Assembly: GCF_004118325.1 (NCBI RefSeq)
Contig: NZ_RDFA01000002.1
Location: 608,273 to 672,272 of the forward strand
Direction: 5' to 3'
Length of the DNA stretch: 64,000 bases
From: Halorientalis pallida
GTDB lineage: Archaea; Halobacteriota; Halobacteria; Halobacteriales; Haloarculaceae
Numbering within the stretch: the first letter of the stretch is position 1; each line of letters opens with the position of its first letter. The notes beneath the pieces are model-generated. The model saw nothing but the letters and a program-made list of their open reading frames with translations, was not told the DNA's origin and did not search any database. The translations under genes and the position numbers were made by a program. Below are positions 25,299 through 32,593 of the stretch, one piece after another.

Positions 25299-25675
25299 GG
25301 AACGGACGCCTCGTACGCCGCGTGTGCCTGGTCGTCTTCCCAGATAGTCACCGCCAACTCCGTCACCGTGTCGTCGGTCACCTCCTCCGTCACCCGCTCC
25401 CAGACCACCTTGGCGAACCGCTCGACGCTCGGATTCGTTCCCTCGAACTCCGGCAGGTCGTTGAGCATCGTGTCGGCGTAGCGACCGTGGAGCCCGTCCA
25501 GCGCCGCCTCCACGTCGTCGATGTCGACGAGGTAGTCGAACTCGTTCAGCTCCGGTCCCCGGAAGGTGAGTTCGACCTCGTAGTGATGGGAGTGTGGCTC
25601 CCCCTCCGGGCCCGCGTCCGGTACAGTGAGAAAGTGCTGTGCGACGAACGACTCCAGCACCGTGACTGTGTACAT
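25283..25675 (-). CDS. 6-pyruvoyl-tetrahydropterin synthase/QueD-family enzyme
   Basis: This 130-residue protein has the PTPS fold: SFVAQHFL (first zinc His), HSHHYEVELTF (second and third zinc His), FDYLVDIDDVEAALDG, and EGTNPSVERFAKVVWERV. The catalytic Cys of classical PTPS between the zinc His clusters is absent (sequence PDAGPEGEP), so the reaction may differ, as in archaeal PTPS-III or QueD-like enzymes. It lies between the dehydrogenase and the glycosyltransferase, overlapping the latter by 16 nt. ATG 25675 is chosen because the upstream codons precede the fold. The substrate is not known. Confidence 0.82.
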   Translation of the reverse strand: MYTVTVLESFVAQHFLTVPDAGPEGEPHSHHYEVELTFRGPELNEFDYLVDIDDVEAALDGLHGRYADTMLNDLPEFEGTNPSVERFAKVVWERVTEEVTDDTVTELAVTIWEDDQAHAAYEASVPCASA

Positions 25676-25731
25676 ACGGGTACCACGGCCCGTCGCCACC
25701 TAAGTCTCCCGCCGCCGGTGTGAGGTCTCGC

Positions 25732-25883
25732 GGGCCGCTCACTCCGCTCGCGTCCCCCGCGGCTCACGGGCCTTTGGCCCGCTCGCACGTCCGGGGCCGC
25801 TCACTCCGCTCGCGTCCCCCGCGGCTCACGGGCCTTTGGCCCGCTCGCACGTCCGGGGCCGCTCACTCCGCTCGCGTCCCCCG
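25732..25883. repeat. 62-bp GC-rich tandem repeat, about 2.4 copies
   Basis: The unit recurs exactly at a 62-bp period (reference base g at 25734, 25796 and 25858). Each full unit contains a hairpin cgggcc-ttt-ggcccg. The array fills the 208-bp gap between the dehydrogenase stop (25886-25884) and the PTPS gene, and the last partial copy abuts the stop codon. It could form structures in the transcript between two genes of one operon. It has no spacers, so it is not CRISPR. Confidence 0.9.
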
Positions 25884-26888
25884 CTACTCGTATGTCAACA
25901 CGACACCCAGCGTCCGCTCGGGCGCGTCGTCGAGCAGTTGGTAGGCGTCGTCGGCCCGCTCGACTGGGAACTCGTGGCTGAACAGCGCCGACACCTCGAC
26001 CTCGGACAGCAGGTCACGGACCAGCGAGAGCCGTCGCTCCTTGTCCCAGCGACCGGTGTGGTCCGGGTCGATACGGCTCACCTGACTGCTCTGGACCCGG
26101 ACGTGACTGCGGTGGAACTCCCCGCCGAGGTGTAACGTCGCCGGCTTGTTGCCGTACCACGAGCCGACGATCACCTGCCCGGCGTAGCCCGTCGCGTCGA
26201 TGGCGTCGTCGAGGGCGTCCGGGTTGCCCGAGAGCTCGAAGGTCACGTCTGTCCCGTCGACGTGGTCGGTCGCCACCGTCTCCTCCAGGGCTGTCGCGTC
26301 GGCTACCGCCGTGTCCGCGCCGAGCCGCTCCGAGAGCTCTCGTCGCCGCTCGTAGGGGTCGACGGTCACCAGTTCGCCAAGCGGGAACTCCGACAGGACG
26401 GCGGTCGTCAGCAGGCCGACGATCCCCTGGCCGAAGACGGCGACCCGGTCACCGACACGTGGCCGGCCGTCCATGACGAAGTTGACGGCGGCCTCGGCGT
26501 TGGCCAACAGCGTCGCCCGCTCGGCAGGCTGGTCGATCGGGATCAGCTCCGACGGGGTCGCGAGGAAGTGACTCTCGTGGGGGTGGAACGCGAACACGCG
26601 GCGCCCCTCCCAGTCGGCGTCGACGTTCGCGCCGGTCGCGGCGACGCGGCCGACGGCCGCGTAGCCGTACTGGAGCGGATACGAGAGGGTCCCGTCGAGC
26701 GCGTCGATGGTCTCGTCGATCTCGACGTCGGCCGGCGCCTCGTCCCGGTAGAGCAACAGCTCCGTCCCGGGACTGATCGCCGAGCGCTCGGTCCGGACGC
26801 GGACCTCGTCCGGCCCGGGGTCGGGGACCGGCCGCTCGCGAACCGTCACCTCACGCGGTCCGGTGAAGTACAGCGAGCGTGCAGCCAC
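25884..26888 (-). CDS. Zinc-type alcohol dehydrogenase-like (MDR) oxidoreductase
   Basis: The 334-residue protein (GTG start) has the MDR fold: RVRTERSAISPGTELLLYR, a GroES-like N-half, and the nucleotide-binding half with VAVFGQGIVGLLTTAVL (about 147-163) and VTVDPYERRRELSERLGA. Zinc ligands are not obvious, so it may be a zinc-free quinone-reductase-like member. It is the first gene of the operon followed by PTPS, glycosyltransferase and methyltransferase. It is preceded by a TATA-like ttttatc and a 26-codon mini-ORF in the leader. Its substrate is unknown; the context suggests a sugar or pterin precursor. Confidence 0.8.
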   Translation of the reverse strand: MAARSLYFTGPREVTVRERPVPDPGPDEVRVRTERSAISPGTELLLYRDEAPADVEIDETIDALDGTLSYPLQYGYAAVGRVAATGANVDADWEGRRVFAFHPHESHFLATPSELIPIDQPAERATLLANAEAAVNFVMDGRPRVGDRVAVFGQGIVGLLTTAVLSEFPLGELVTVDPYERRRELSERLGADTAVADATALEETVATDHVDGTDVTFELSGNPDALDDAIDATGYAGQVIVGSWYGNKPATLHLGGEFHRSHVRVQSSQVSRIDPDHTGRWDKERRLSLVRDLLSEVEVSALFSHEFPVERADDAYQLLDDAPERTLGVVLTYE

Positions 26889-26894
26889 GGTCGA

Positions 26895-26975
26895 TCACGC
26901 CCGGATTGGGCAGCGGCGGTCGTCGATCCCATTCCCGAACTCGGTCCCGAACGTCGACGGAGGCTGAATCGCCAT
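26895..26975 (-). CDS. Putative 26-residue leaderless upstream mini-ORF
   Basis: ATG 26975 opens 26 codons (begins MAIQPPSTFGTEFGNG, ends CPIRA) and stops 6 nt before the GTG of the dehydrogenase. A TATA element (ttttatc on the minus strand, about 26998-27004) is spaced so that transcription would begin at this ATG. Translation of the mini-ORF may therefore control the operon, or it may merely be a chance frame. The evidence is position only. Confidence 0.35.
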   Translation of the reverse strand: MAIQPPSTFGTEFGNGIDDRRCPIRA

Positions 26976-27055
26976 GACATTTCCACGGGCTGTAGCTGAT
27001 AAAAGCTGTGTGTGGCGGAAATCCAGCACGGACGCCTCGTCGCGCGTATGAAAGG

Positions 27056-27955
27056 CTAGCGGTAGCCCAGCGCCGCCAGCCGATCGGCCGCGTCCCCGGT
27101 CCCGTAGATTCGCCCAACCGGCAGCGGCTCCGGTGGGGACAGCGTCGGGTCGTACGCGCCGTCGTCCCGTCCCTCGGTCTCGACCCACGGGACGGTCACC
27201 AGCGCCGGCACCGGAGTATGCATCGGGTGGCCGTACAGCCCCCACTCCCCGAAGAGGTTGGCGTGATCGGCGGTGATCACCGCACGGTCGGCCGCGACGT
27301 TCTCGAGGAGGGTCTCGACTGATTCGAGAACGTACCGGAGGTTCGACTCGTACGCTCGCCGTACGCGCCCGACCGACACGTCGCCGCGCCGGAGCGCGAC
27401 CCAGGGGTTCGCGTCACTGCTCCGCGCGCCGGTCCGGGCCATGCCCTCGTCGTCCGCGATCGGATCGGGGACGAACGGGTGGTGAGGTTGCATGTAGTGG
27501 ACGACCAGGCGCTCGGGGGCCCGCTCCCGGGCCAGCGCGACCGCCCGATCGGTGATCGCGCCGGCGGGCACCGTCCCGAGCCCGTCGTCCCAGGCGTACT
27601 TCCAGACCTCGTCGAGAGCGGCGAAGGCGTCGGGGTCGAGGTACCGGTCGGTCCAGGTGTTGCCAGTCACCATGGCCGTCCCGGCGACGGCGTCGGCCCG
27701 CTCCGCGCCGAACGTCCGGGTCAGCCACTCTGAGGAGCAGCTGCCGACCGACCGGAACCGGTCGATCCCGTCGACGAACGGGAACGGCGTGCCGACGGTC
27801 GTTAGCGTGTCGGGTCGACAGCCGTCGAGGACGATCAGCAGGTCCCACTCGCGGTCGTAGACGGGTGTGCCGTAGTCCAGCCGGCGACCGACCGTCTGGA
27901 TCGCCCGGAGGGTCGACCGCCGGAGCGGGCCGCGGCCCGCGTCGTCGACGAGCAT
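27056..27955 (-). CDS. Alkaline-phosphatase-superfamily (sulfatase/phosphoglycerol transferase-like) protein
   Basis: The 299-residue protein shows metal-site motifs of the AP superfamily: WDLLIVLDGCRPDTLTTVG, where the nucleophile position is near LDGCRPDTL; HYMQPHHPFVPDP; and the C-terminal AVITADHANLFGEWGLYGHP (Asp-His pair and distal His). Such haloarchaeal proteins occur in surface-glycan and N-glycosylation clusters and may transfer or hydrolyse sulfate or phosphate. No signal peptide is seen. It is not in the operon at 26888 but shares strand and theme. Confidence 0.75.
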   Translation of the reverse strand: MLVDDAGRGPLRRSTLRAIQTVGRRLDYGTPVYDREWDLLIVLDGCRPDTLTTVGTPFPFVDGIDRFRSVGSCSSEWLTRTFGAERADAVAGTAMVTGNTWTDRYLDPDAFAALDEVWKYAWDDGLGTVPAGAITDRAVALARERAPERLVVHYMQPHHPFVPDPIADDEGMARTGARSSDANPWVALRRGDVSVGRVRRAYESNLRYVLESVETLLENVAADRAVITADHANLFGEWGLYGHPMHTPVPALVTVPWVETEGRDDGAYDPTLSPPEPLPVGRIYGTGDAADRLAALGYR

Positions 27956-27962
27956 CGGCCGG

Positions 27963-28331
27963 CTACCCCTCGCGTCGGTACAGTACCACCAGCACGACGA
28001 TGAACGCGACCTGGACCGCCTTGTCGAGATAGCCCAGCGGCGAGAAGTCCGGCGCGTTCACCAGGTACCAGGCGACGATCTGGACGGCGGTGAAAGGGAC
28101 GCCGACGGCGTAGACGAGCCGGCGGCGGTAGTCGACCGCGACCAGCGCTGCGCCCGCGAAGAACCCGACACCGGCCAGCAGGAAACTGATCCCTACCGGC
28201 GACGTGACGAACTGCACCCCGAGCCAGAGGTGGAGGACGCCCGTGATCGCCGCGAGTCCGAACGCGATCCAGTGCAACGGCGACAGCGATGCCGTGTCGA
28301 ACCCGAGTCCGCCCGTGGCCGTCTCTGTCAT
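27963..28331 (-). CDS. Four-helix membrane protein of unknown function
   Basis: This 122-residue protein has four predicted membrane helices: WIAFGLAAITGVLHLWLG, FLLAGVGFFAGAALVAV, VYAVGVPFTAVQIVAWYLV and VQVAFIVVLVVLYRREG. I recall a haloarchaeal DUF (DUF7475-like), but I am not sure. It ends 8 nt before the AP-superfamily gene start on the same strand and probably shares its transcript. Function is unknown. Confidence 0.65.
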   Translation of the reverse strand: MTETATGGLGFDTASLSPLHWIAFGLAAITGVLHLWLGVQFVTSPVGISFLLAGVGFFAGAALVAVDYRRRLVYAVGVPFTAVQIVAWYLVNAPDFSPLGYLDKAVQVAFIVVLVVLYRREG

Positions 28332-28413
28332 AATCCTAGTGGGCGCGCGAGTGGCTTCAACTTTGGCCGCGCCCTGGCCGTGATTTTATCACGCTCAATC
28401 CCTGTCTAGCGGT

Positions 28414-30399
28414 GTGAACTGCCTGTTCGTGGGTGCGGGGGCCGTCGCCGACCGGTACGCGGCCGGACTCGCGGACGGCCCGCTCACCCTCGCGGGCGTC
28501 TGTGACACCGAGCCCGACCGCGCCGAGGCACTGGCCGCCCGCCACGACGCCGCCGCGTTCGCCGATCTGGAGGACGCACTCGCCGCCTGTGACGCGCCAG
28601 TGGTCGTGAACCTCACGAGTCACGGCGCACACGCGACCGTGACGCGGCGCTCGCTGGCCGCCGACCGTCACGTCTACAGCGAGAAACCCCTCGCGCTCGA
28701 CGCCGACACCGCCACGGAGCTGCTCGCGCTGGCCGCCGACCGCGACCGCGCGCTGGGCTGTGCGCCGGTCGCACCCCGATGCCCAGCACAGCGACTCGCC
28801 GGCCGCGCCGTCGCCGACGGCCGACTCGGCCGGGTCGGGCTGGGCTACGCCTACGCGCACGTCGGTCGGGTCACCGAGTGGCACGATAGTCCCGACGGCT
28901 TCCTGTCGGTCGGACCGCTGTACGACGGCGCGGTCTACCCACTTACCGTCCTCGTGGCGCTGTTCGGCCCCGTCGAGCGGGTCCGCACCGCCGACGCGCT
29001 CGACGTGTGGCCGGCTCGCGAGGCCGCGACGCCCGACGCACCGACACACGTGGAGGGGATCCTCGAATTCGCCGCCGGGCCGGTCGTCCGCCTGACCGCG
29101 AGTTTCTACGCGCCCCACCGGAGCCGGGAGTTCTACGGCGTCGAACTCCACGGCGACGACGGCTCCCTCCGGCTCCGGGACGCTGGCGCGCTCGACGCCG
29201 AGACCGGTGCCGTCACCTTCGGCCGCCAGGGCCGCGAGTACACCCCGATGGCCCCACAGTGGCCGACCCGCGCCGGAAGCTACCTCGACGGCGTCGAGCG
29301 ACTCGCGGCCGCCGTGGCCGACGGGCGACGACCACGTGACACCGCCCGGCGTGGCGCACACGTCGTCGCCGTCTGCGAGGCCGTCGAACGCGTCGCGTCG
29401 GGAACGACCGACGGTACCCGTCCGGTCACCGACCCGGGCGTGACGCCGACCCGGCCCTCGCGACCGACCGTCCGGCCGCCGGGAGAGGCGAGTGACGGGC
29501 CTGCCGACCCGACCAGTCGGTCGCTCCGGCTCCCGCCCATCGGTTTCGGCTGTTCGCGCTACCGCGGCGGCGACGAGTACGTCGACCGGGTCGAGTCCAT
29601 CGCGACGGCGCTGGACGCCGGCTACCGCCTGCTGGACTCCGCGGAACTGTACGGCAACGAACACCGGATCGGTGACCTGCTGGCCGCACCCGGGACGCCG
29701 GAGCGGGATTCGCTCTTCCTGTTCGGGAAGGTCTGGAACACCAACCACGGCCACGCCGTCGAGGCGTGTGCCGGAAGTCGCGCCGAGCTCGGGATCGAGA
29801 CGTTCGACTGCTACGCCCTGCACTGGCCCGACTCGTGGGCGTACCAGGGACCGCTCGAACGGCTCGCCGAGCGACCGGTCGCCGAGCAGGAGGCGCTCGC
29901 CTTCCCCGAAGACGAGACGGGCGAGATGGAGACGGTGGACCGCTCACTCGTCGACTCGTGGGCCAACCTGGAGGCGGTCCACGACCGGGGCTGGGCGCGG
30001 ACGCTGGGGCTCTGTAACGTCACCCGCGAGCAGGTCGAGACGGTGCTTTCGACGGGATCGGTGAAACCCGCAGTCGTCCAGGTCGAGCGCCATCCCTACC
30101 AGCCCCGGACGGACCTCGTCGAGTTCTGCCACGAGCGGGGCATCCGTGTGATCGCTCACTCGCCGCTGTCGGCCCCGGGGCTCCTCGACGAACCGCTCCT
30201 CGACGAGATCGCCGCCGAACGGGGGATCTCGCCCGCTACGGTCGTCCTCGCGTGGAACGTGACCGAGGGGGTCGTGCCGATCCCGTCGAGCAACGACGCG
30301 GCCCACCTCGTCGCGAACCTCGCGGCGGCCGGCGAACGGCTGGACGCCGAGGCACGCGAGCGGATCGCGACCCTCGAAGCGCCGGGGTTCTCACGATGA
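28414..30399 (+). CDS. Fusion of Gfo/Idh/MocA oxidoreductase and aldo/keto reductase
   Basis: The 661-residue product joins two NAD(P)-dependent enzymes. Residues 1-330 are Gfo/Idh/MocA-like: N-terminal CLFVGAGAVADRYAAGL and the YSEKPLAL motif (EKP lysine). A Pro/Thr-rich linker (about 330-370) leads to an AKR barrel (about 370-661) with GYRLLDSAELYGNE, LFLFGKVWNTNHG and YALHWPDSW, giving Asp-Tyr-Lys-His catalytic residues, then VVPIPSSN for the cofactor. The TATA-like gattttatcac at 28381-28391 supports the leaderless GTG at 28414. Its TGA overlaps the next ATG. Substrates are unknown; sugars or inositol-like cyclitols are typical for both families. The single-protein fusion is unusual. Confidence 0.85.
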   Translation: MNCLFVGAGAVADRYAAGLADGPLTLAGVCDTEPDRAEALAARHDAAAFADLEDALAACDAPVVVNLTSHGAHATVTRRSLAADRHVYSEKPLALDADTATELLALAADRDRALGCAPVAPRCPAQRLAGRAVADGRLGRVGLGYAYAHVGRVTEWHDSPDGFLSVGPLYDGAVYPLTVLVALFGPVERVRTADALDVWPAREAATPDAPTHVEGILEFAAGPVVRLTASFYAPHRSREFYGVELHGDDGSLRLRDAGALDAETGAVTFGRQGREYTPMAPQWPTRAGSYLDGVERLAAAVADGRRPRDTARRGAHVVAVCEAVERVASGTTDGTRPVTDPGVTPTRPSRPTVRPPGEASDGPADPTSRSLRLPPIGFGCSRYRGGDEYVDRVESIATALDAGYRLLDSAELYGNEHRIGDLLAAPGTPERDSLFLFGKVWNTNHGHAVEACAGSRAELGIETFDCYALHWPDSWAYQGPLERLAERPVAEQEALAFPEDETGEMETVDRSLVDSWANLEAVHDRGWARTLGLCNVTREQVETVLSTGSVKPAVVQVERHPYQPRTDLVEFCHERGIRVIAHSPLSAPGLLDEPLLDEIAAERGISPATVVLAWNVTEGVVPIPSSNDAAHLVANLAAAGERLDAEARERIATLEAPGFSR

Positions 30400-31163
30400 G
30401 CGGGACCGAACGCACGCGCCTGGCCCGGCGACGGCGGCGGTGGCTGTTCCTCAGCTGTGGGACCGTGCTGGTGCCGACGCTGGGCGCGGCCGCGCTGGCA
30501 CGGCTGGTCGATCCGGCCGGAGCGACCGCCTGGGCGCTCGTCGTGGCTCCCATCGTCGCCTTCGAGGCCTGGTTCTACCACTCCCGGCGCGGCCGGGTGC
30601 CGACCGCGGGGCCGGCGTTGCGGGTCGCCGACGCCGTCACGCTGGTCCGCGGGTGGCTCTACGCCGCCGTCGCCGGGTTCGCCGTCCTTTCGCCGACGGC
30701 GCTGATCGCCTGGCTCCCCGGCCTCTGTTACGGCACCGGCGTCGCCCTCGACTGGCTCGACGGCCGGATCGCCCGCCGGACGGGCGGGGGGACGCGGCTC
30801 GGCGAACGCCTCGACATGGCGTTCGACACGCTGGGTTTCCTCGTCGCGCCGGTCGTCGCCGTCGTCTGGGGGCGGCTTCCGGTCTGGTACCTGTCGTTGT
30901 CGGCGGCCCGGTACCTGTTCAAGGCCGGGCGGGGGCTCCGGCGCTGGCGCGGCCAGCCGGTTCACGACCTGCCGCCGAGTGAGCGCCGCCGGCAGCTGTC
31001 GGGCCTGCAGATGGTGTTCGTCACCGTCGCGTTGGTCCCGCTCGTTCCGCGGGACCCGCTCGGCCTCCTCGCGGCGGTCCTGCTGGCCCCGTCGCTGGCG
31101 CTGTTCGCCCGGGACTACCTGCTCGTGGCCGGCTACCTGCCGCGAGCGGCGGAACAGTCATGA
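30396..31163 (+). CDS. CDP-alcohol phosphatidyltransferase-family protein
   Basis: This 255-residue membrane protein carries the complete family signature D-x2-DG-x2-AR-x8-G-x3-D-x3-D as DWLDGRIARR...GERLDMAFD (about residues 125-150), with about six membrane helices. Such enzymes transfer a CDP-activated alcohol headgroup or lipid onto an alcohol acceptor, e.g. archaetidyl-inositol, -glycerol or -serine synthases. The start overlaps the stop of the Gfo/Idh-AKR fusion (ATGA), linking a polyol-type oxidoreductase to headgroup transfer. The exact acceptor is unknown. The C-terminal part has additional hydrophobic helices. Confidence 0.85.
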   Translation: MSGTERTRLARRRRRWLFLSCGTVLVPTLGAAALARLVDPAGATAWALVVAPIVAFEAWFYHSRRGRVPTAGPALRVADAVTLVRGWLYAAVAGFAVLSPTALIAWLPGLCYGTGVALDWLDGRIARRTGGGTRLGERLDMAFDTLGFLVAPVVAVVWGRLPVWYLSLSAARYLFKAGRGLRRWRGQPVHDLPPSERRRQLSGLQMVFVTVALVPLVPRDPLGLLAAVLLAPSLALFARDYLLVAGYLPRAAEQS

Positions 31164-31200
31164 CCGCGCCGTGCCAACCCCCGGCCCGAACCGCACAGCC

Positions 31201-31758
31201 ATGATGGCACCGACACACGTCGTGGTCGGGCTCGCGCTCGGGGCCGCCGTCGCGACCGTGGAGCCGACGCTGGGGACCGCGGCCGCGGTCGGGGGTGCGA
31301 TCGGCGGTGCCGCGCCCGACGTGGACCTGTTCGTTGGCCAGCACCGCCGGACGCTCCACGCCCCCGCACTGCTGTTCGTCCCCGCGGCGCTGGCCGCCGG
31401 CTTCGTGCTGGCCGCACCGACGCCGCTGTCGGCCGCGGTCGCGGTGGGCTTTCTCGCGGCGGCCGTCCACTCCGCCAGCGATGCCTTGGGAGCCGGCGAG
31501 GAACTGCGGCCCTGGGAGCGGACGAACCCCGACGCCGTCTACTGCCACGTCGCCGGCCGGTGGCTCCGCGCCCGGTACGTCGTCCCGTACGACGGCGCGC
31601 CGCGTGACTTTCTCGTCACGGCCGCGTTCGCGGTGCCGGTCGTCCTCGTCTTCTCCGGGTCGATCCGCTGGCTGACCCTGGCGCTCGTCGCCGGTGCCGG
31701 CGTCTACACCGCCCTGCGCAAGCGGCTCCCGAAGTACTTCGAGCCCATCGTCGAGTGA
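31201..31758 (+). CDS. DUF457/YdjM-type membrane protein (putative metal-dependent hydrolase)
   Basis: The 185-residue protein begins MMAPTHVVVGLALGAAVA and has GGAAPDVDLFVGQHRRTLHAP, the His/Asp motif pattern of the LexA-binding/DUF457 membrane hydrolase family, with several membrane helices. Starts at 31201 or 31204 (ATGATG) are equally possible. It lies 37 bp after the CDP-alcohol gene on the same strand. These proteins are widespread but their substrate is unproven. Confidence 0.75.
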   Translation: MMAPTHVVVGLALGAAVATVEPTLGTAAAVGGAIGGAAPDVDLFVGQHRRTLHAPALLFVPAALAAGFVLAAPTPLSAAVAVGFLAAAVHSASDALGAGEELRPWERTNPDAVYCHVAGRWLRARYVVPYDGAPRDFLVTAAFAVPVVLVFSGSIRWLTLALVAGAGVYTALRKRLPKYFEPIVE

Positions 31759-32022
31759 TCAGGCGTCGACGAGCGGGTAGTCGCTCTTCTCGAGCGCTCG
31801 CCGGGCGGCCGCGAAGGCGTCGGTGACCGCCTCGAACTCCCCTTCGTGGATCCAGTCGCCGTCCGCGTACGTGTACAGGTCGATGGCACCACCGCGGTAC
31901 TCGTGGGACTCGACGTACAGCTCCCGCTCGACGCTCCTCCCGTCGGTCAGGAGCCAGACGCCGAGTTCCTTCCCGCCTTCGAGGTCCCGTCGGCGCTGCC
32001 AGTGTCGCTCCGTGTCGGTCAT
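31759..32022 (-). CDS. Small haloarchaeal protein of unknown function
   Basis: This 87-residue charged soluble protein starts MTDTERHWQRRRDLEGGKEL. It contains WLLTDGRSVERELYVESHEYRGG and ends AARRALEKSDYPLVDA. No motif is recognised. It is convergent with the DUF457-type gene, with the two stops separated by zero bases. Haloarchaea have many such proteins; the function is unknown. Confidence 0.62.
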   Translation of the reverse strand: MTDTERHWQRRRDLEGGKELGVWLLTDGRSVERELYVESHEYRGGAIDLYTYADGDWIHEGEFEAVTDAFAAARRALEKSDYPLVDA

Positions 32023-32147
32023 CCCGGGAACCCTCCTCCGGCAGGTTCGCTCCCCACCGGCCTCACTGTTGTTGCAGGTCGGGTGTCACTCGCCGTCCGG
32101 TCCCGGGCACCGCCGTCGCTTTGCGCGCTCGGGCCGTGTCCCCGATC

Positions 32148-32531
32148 GTGACCGATACCGACCCCGACCCTGCTCCCCTGATCCGCCGGGCCGAAGAGAT
32201 CGCCTACGAGACGGTCGACGCCGCCGAGGGCGTCGAGAAGGGCGTCCTGCTGAACGAGGACCACGGCGCACCGAACTTCGCGATCCGGCGGTTCACCATC
32301 GCGCCGGGCGGCGAGATTCCAGAACACACGAACGCGGTCGAACACGAACAGCACGTCCTCGCGGGCCAGTACACCGTCGGGATCGACGGCGAGGCGTACG
32401 AGGTATCTGCCGGTGACTCGCTGTTCATCCCCGCCGGCGTCGTCCACTGGTACCGCAACGACGGCGACGAGGAGGGGGCGTTCGTCTGTGCGGTACCAAA
32501 CGGCGACGACGAGATCGAACTGGTGGAGTGA
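32148..32531 (+). CDS. Cupin-domain protein
   Basis: The 127-residue protein has one cupin barrel: FAIRRFTIAPGGEIPEHTNAV (first His), EHEQHVLAGQYTVGIDG and AGDSLFIPAGVVHWYRND (last His). It probably binds a divalent metal. GTG 32148 (TDTDPDPAPL start) is preferred to the upstream TTG at 32121. Substrate and function are unknown. The gene is followed at 62 nt by the helicase gene, which has its own TATA element. Confidence 0.75.
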   Translation: MTDTDPDPAPLIRRAEEIAYETVDAAEGVEKGVLLNEDHGAPNFAIRRFTIAPGGEIPEHTNAVEHEQHVLAGQYTVGIDGEAYEVSAGDSLFIPAGVVHWYRNDGDEEGAFVCAVPNGDDEIELVE

Positions 32532-32593
32532 CCGGCCCGGCGACCTGTTCGGTTTCCGAGCGACTGAAATACCTCACCCGAGTACACTGGAGC

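Noticed and set aside
25732..25883. Possible CRISPR array
   Set aside because: The units are directly adjacent with no spacers.
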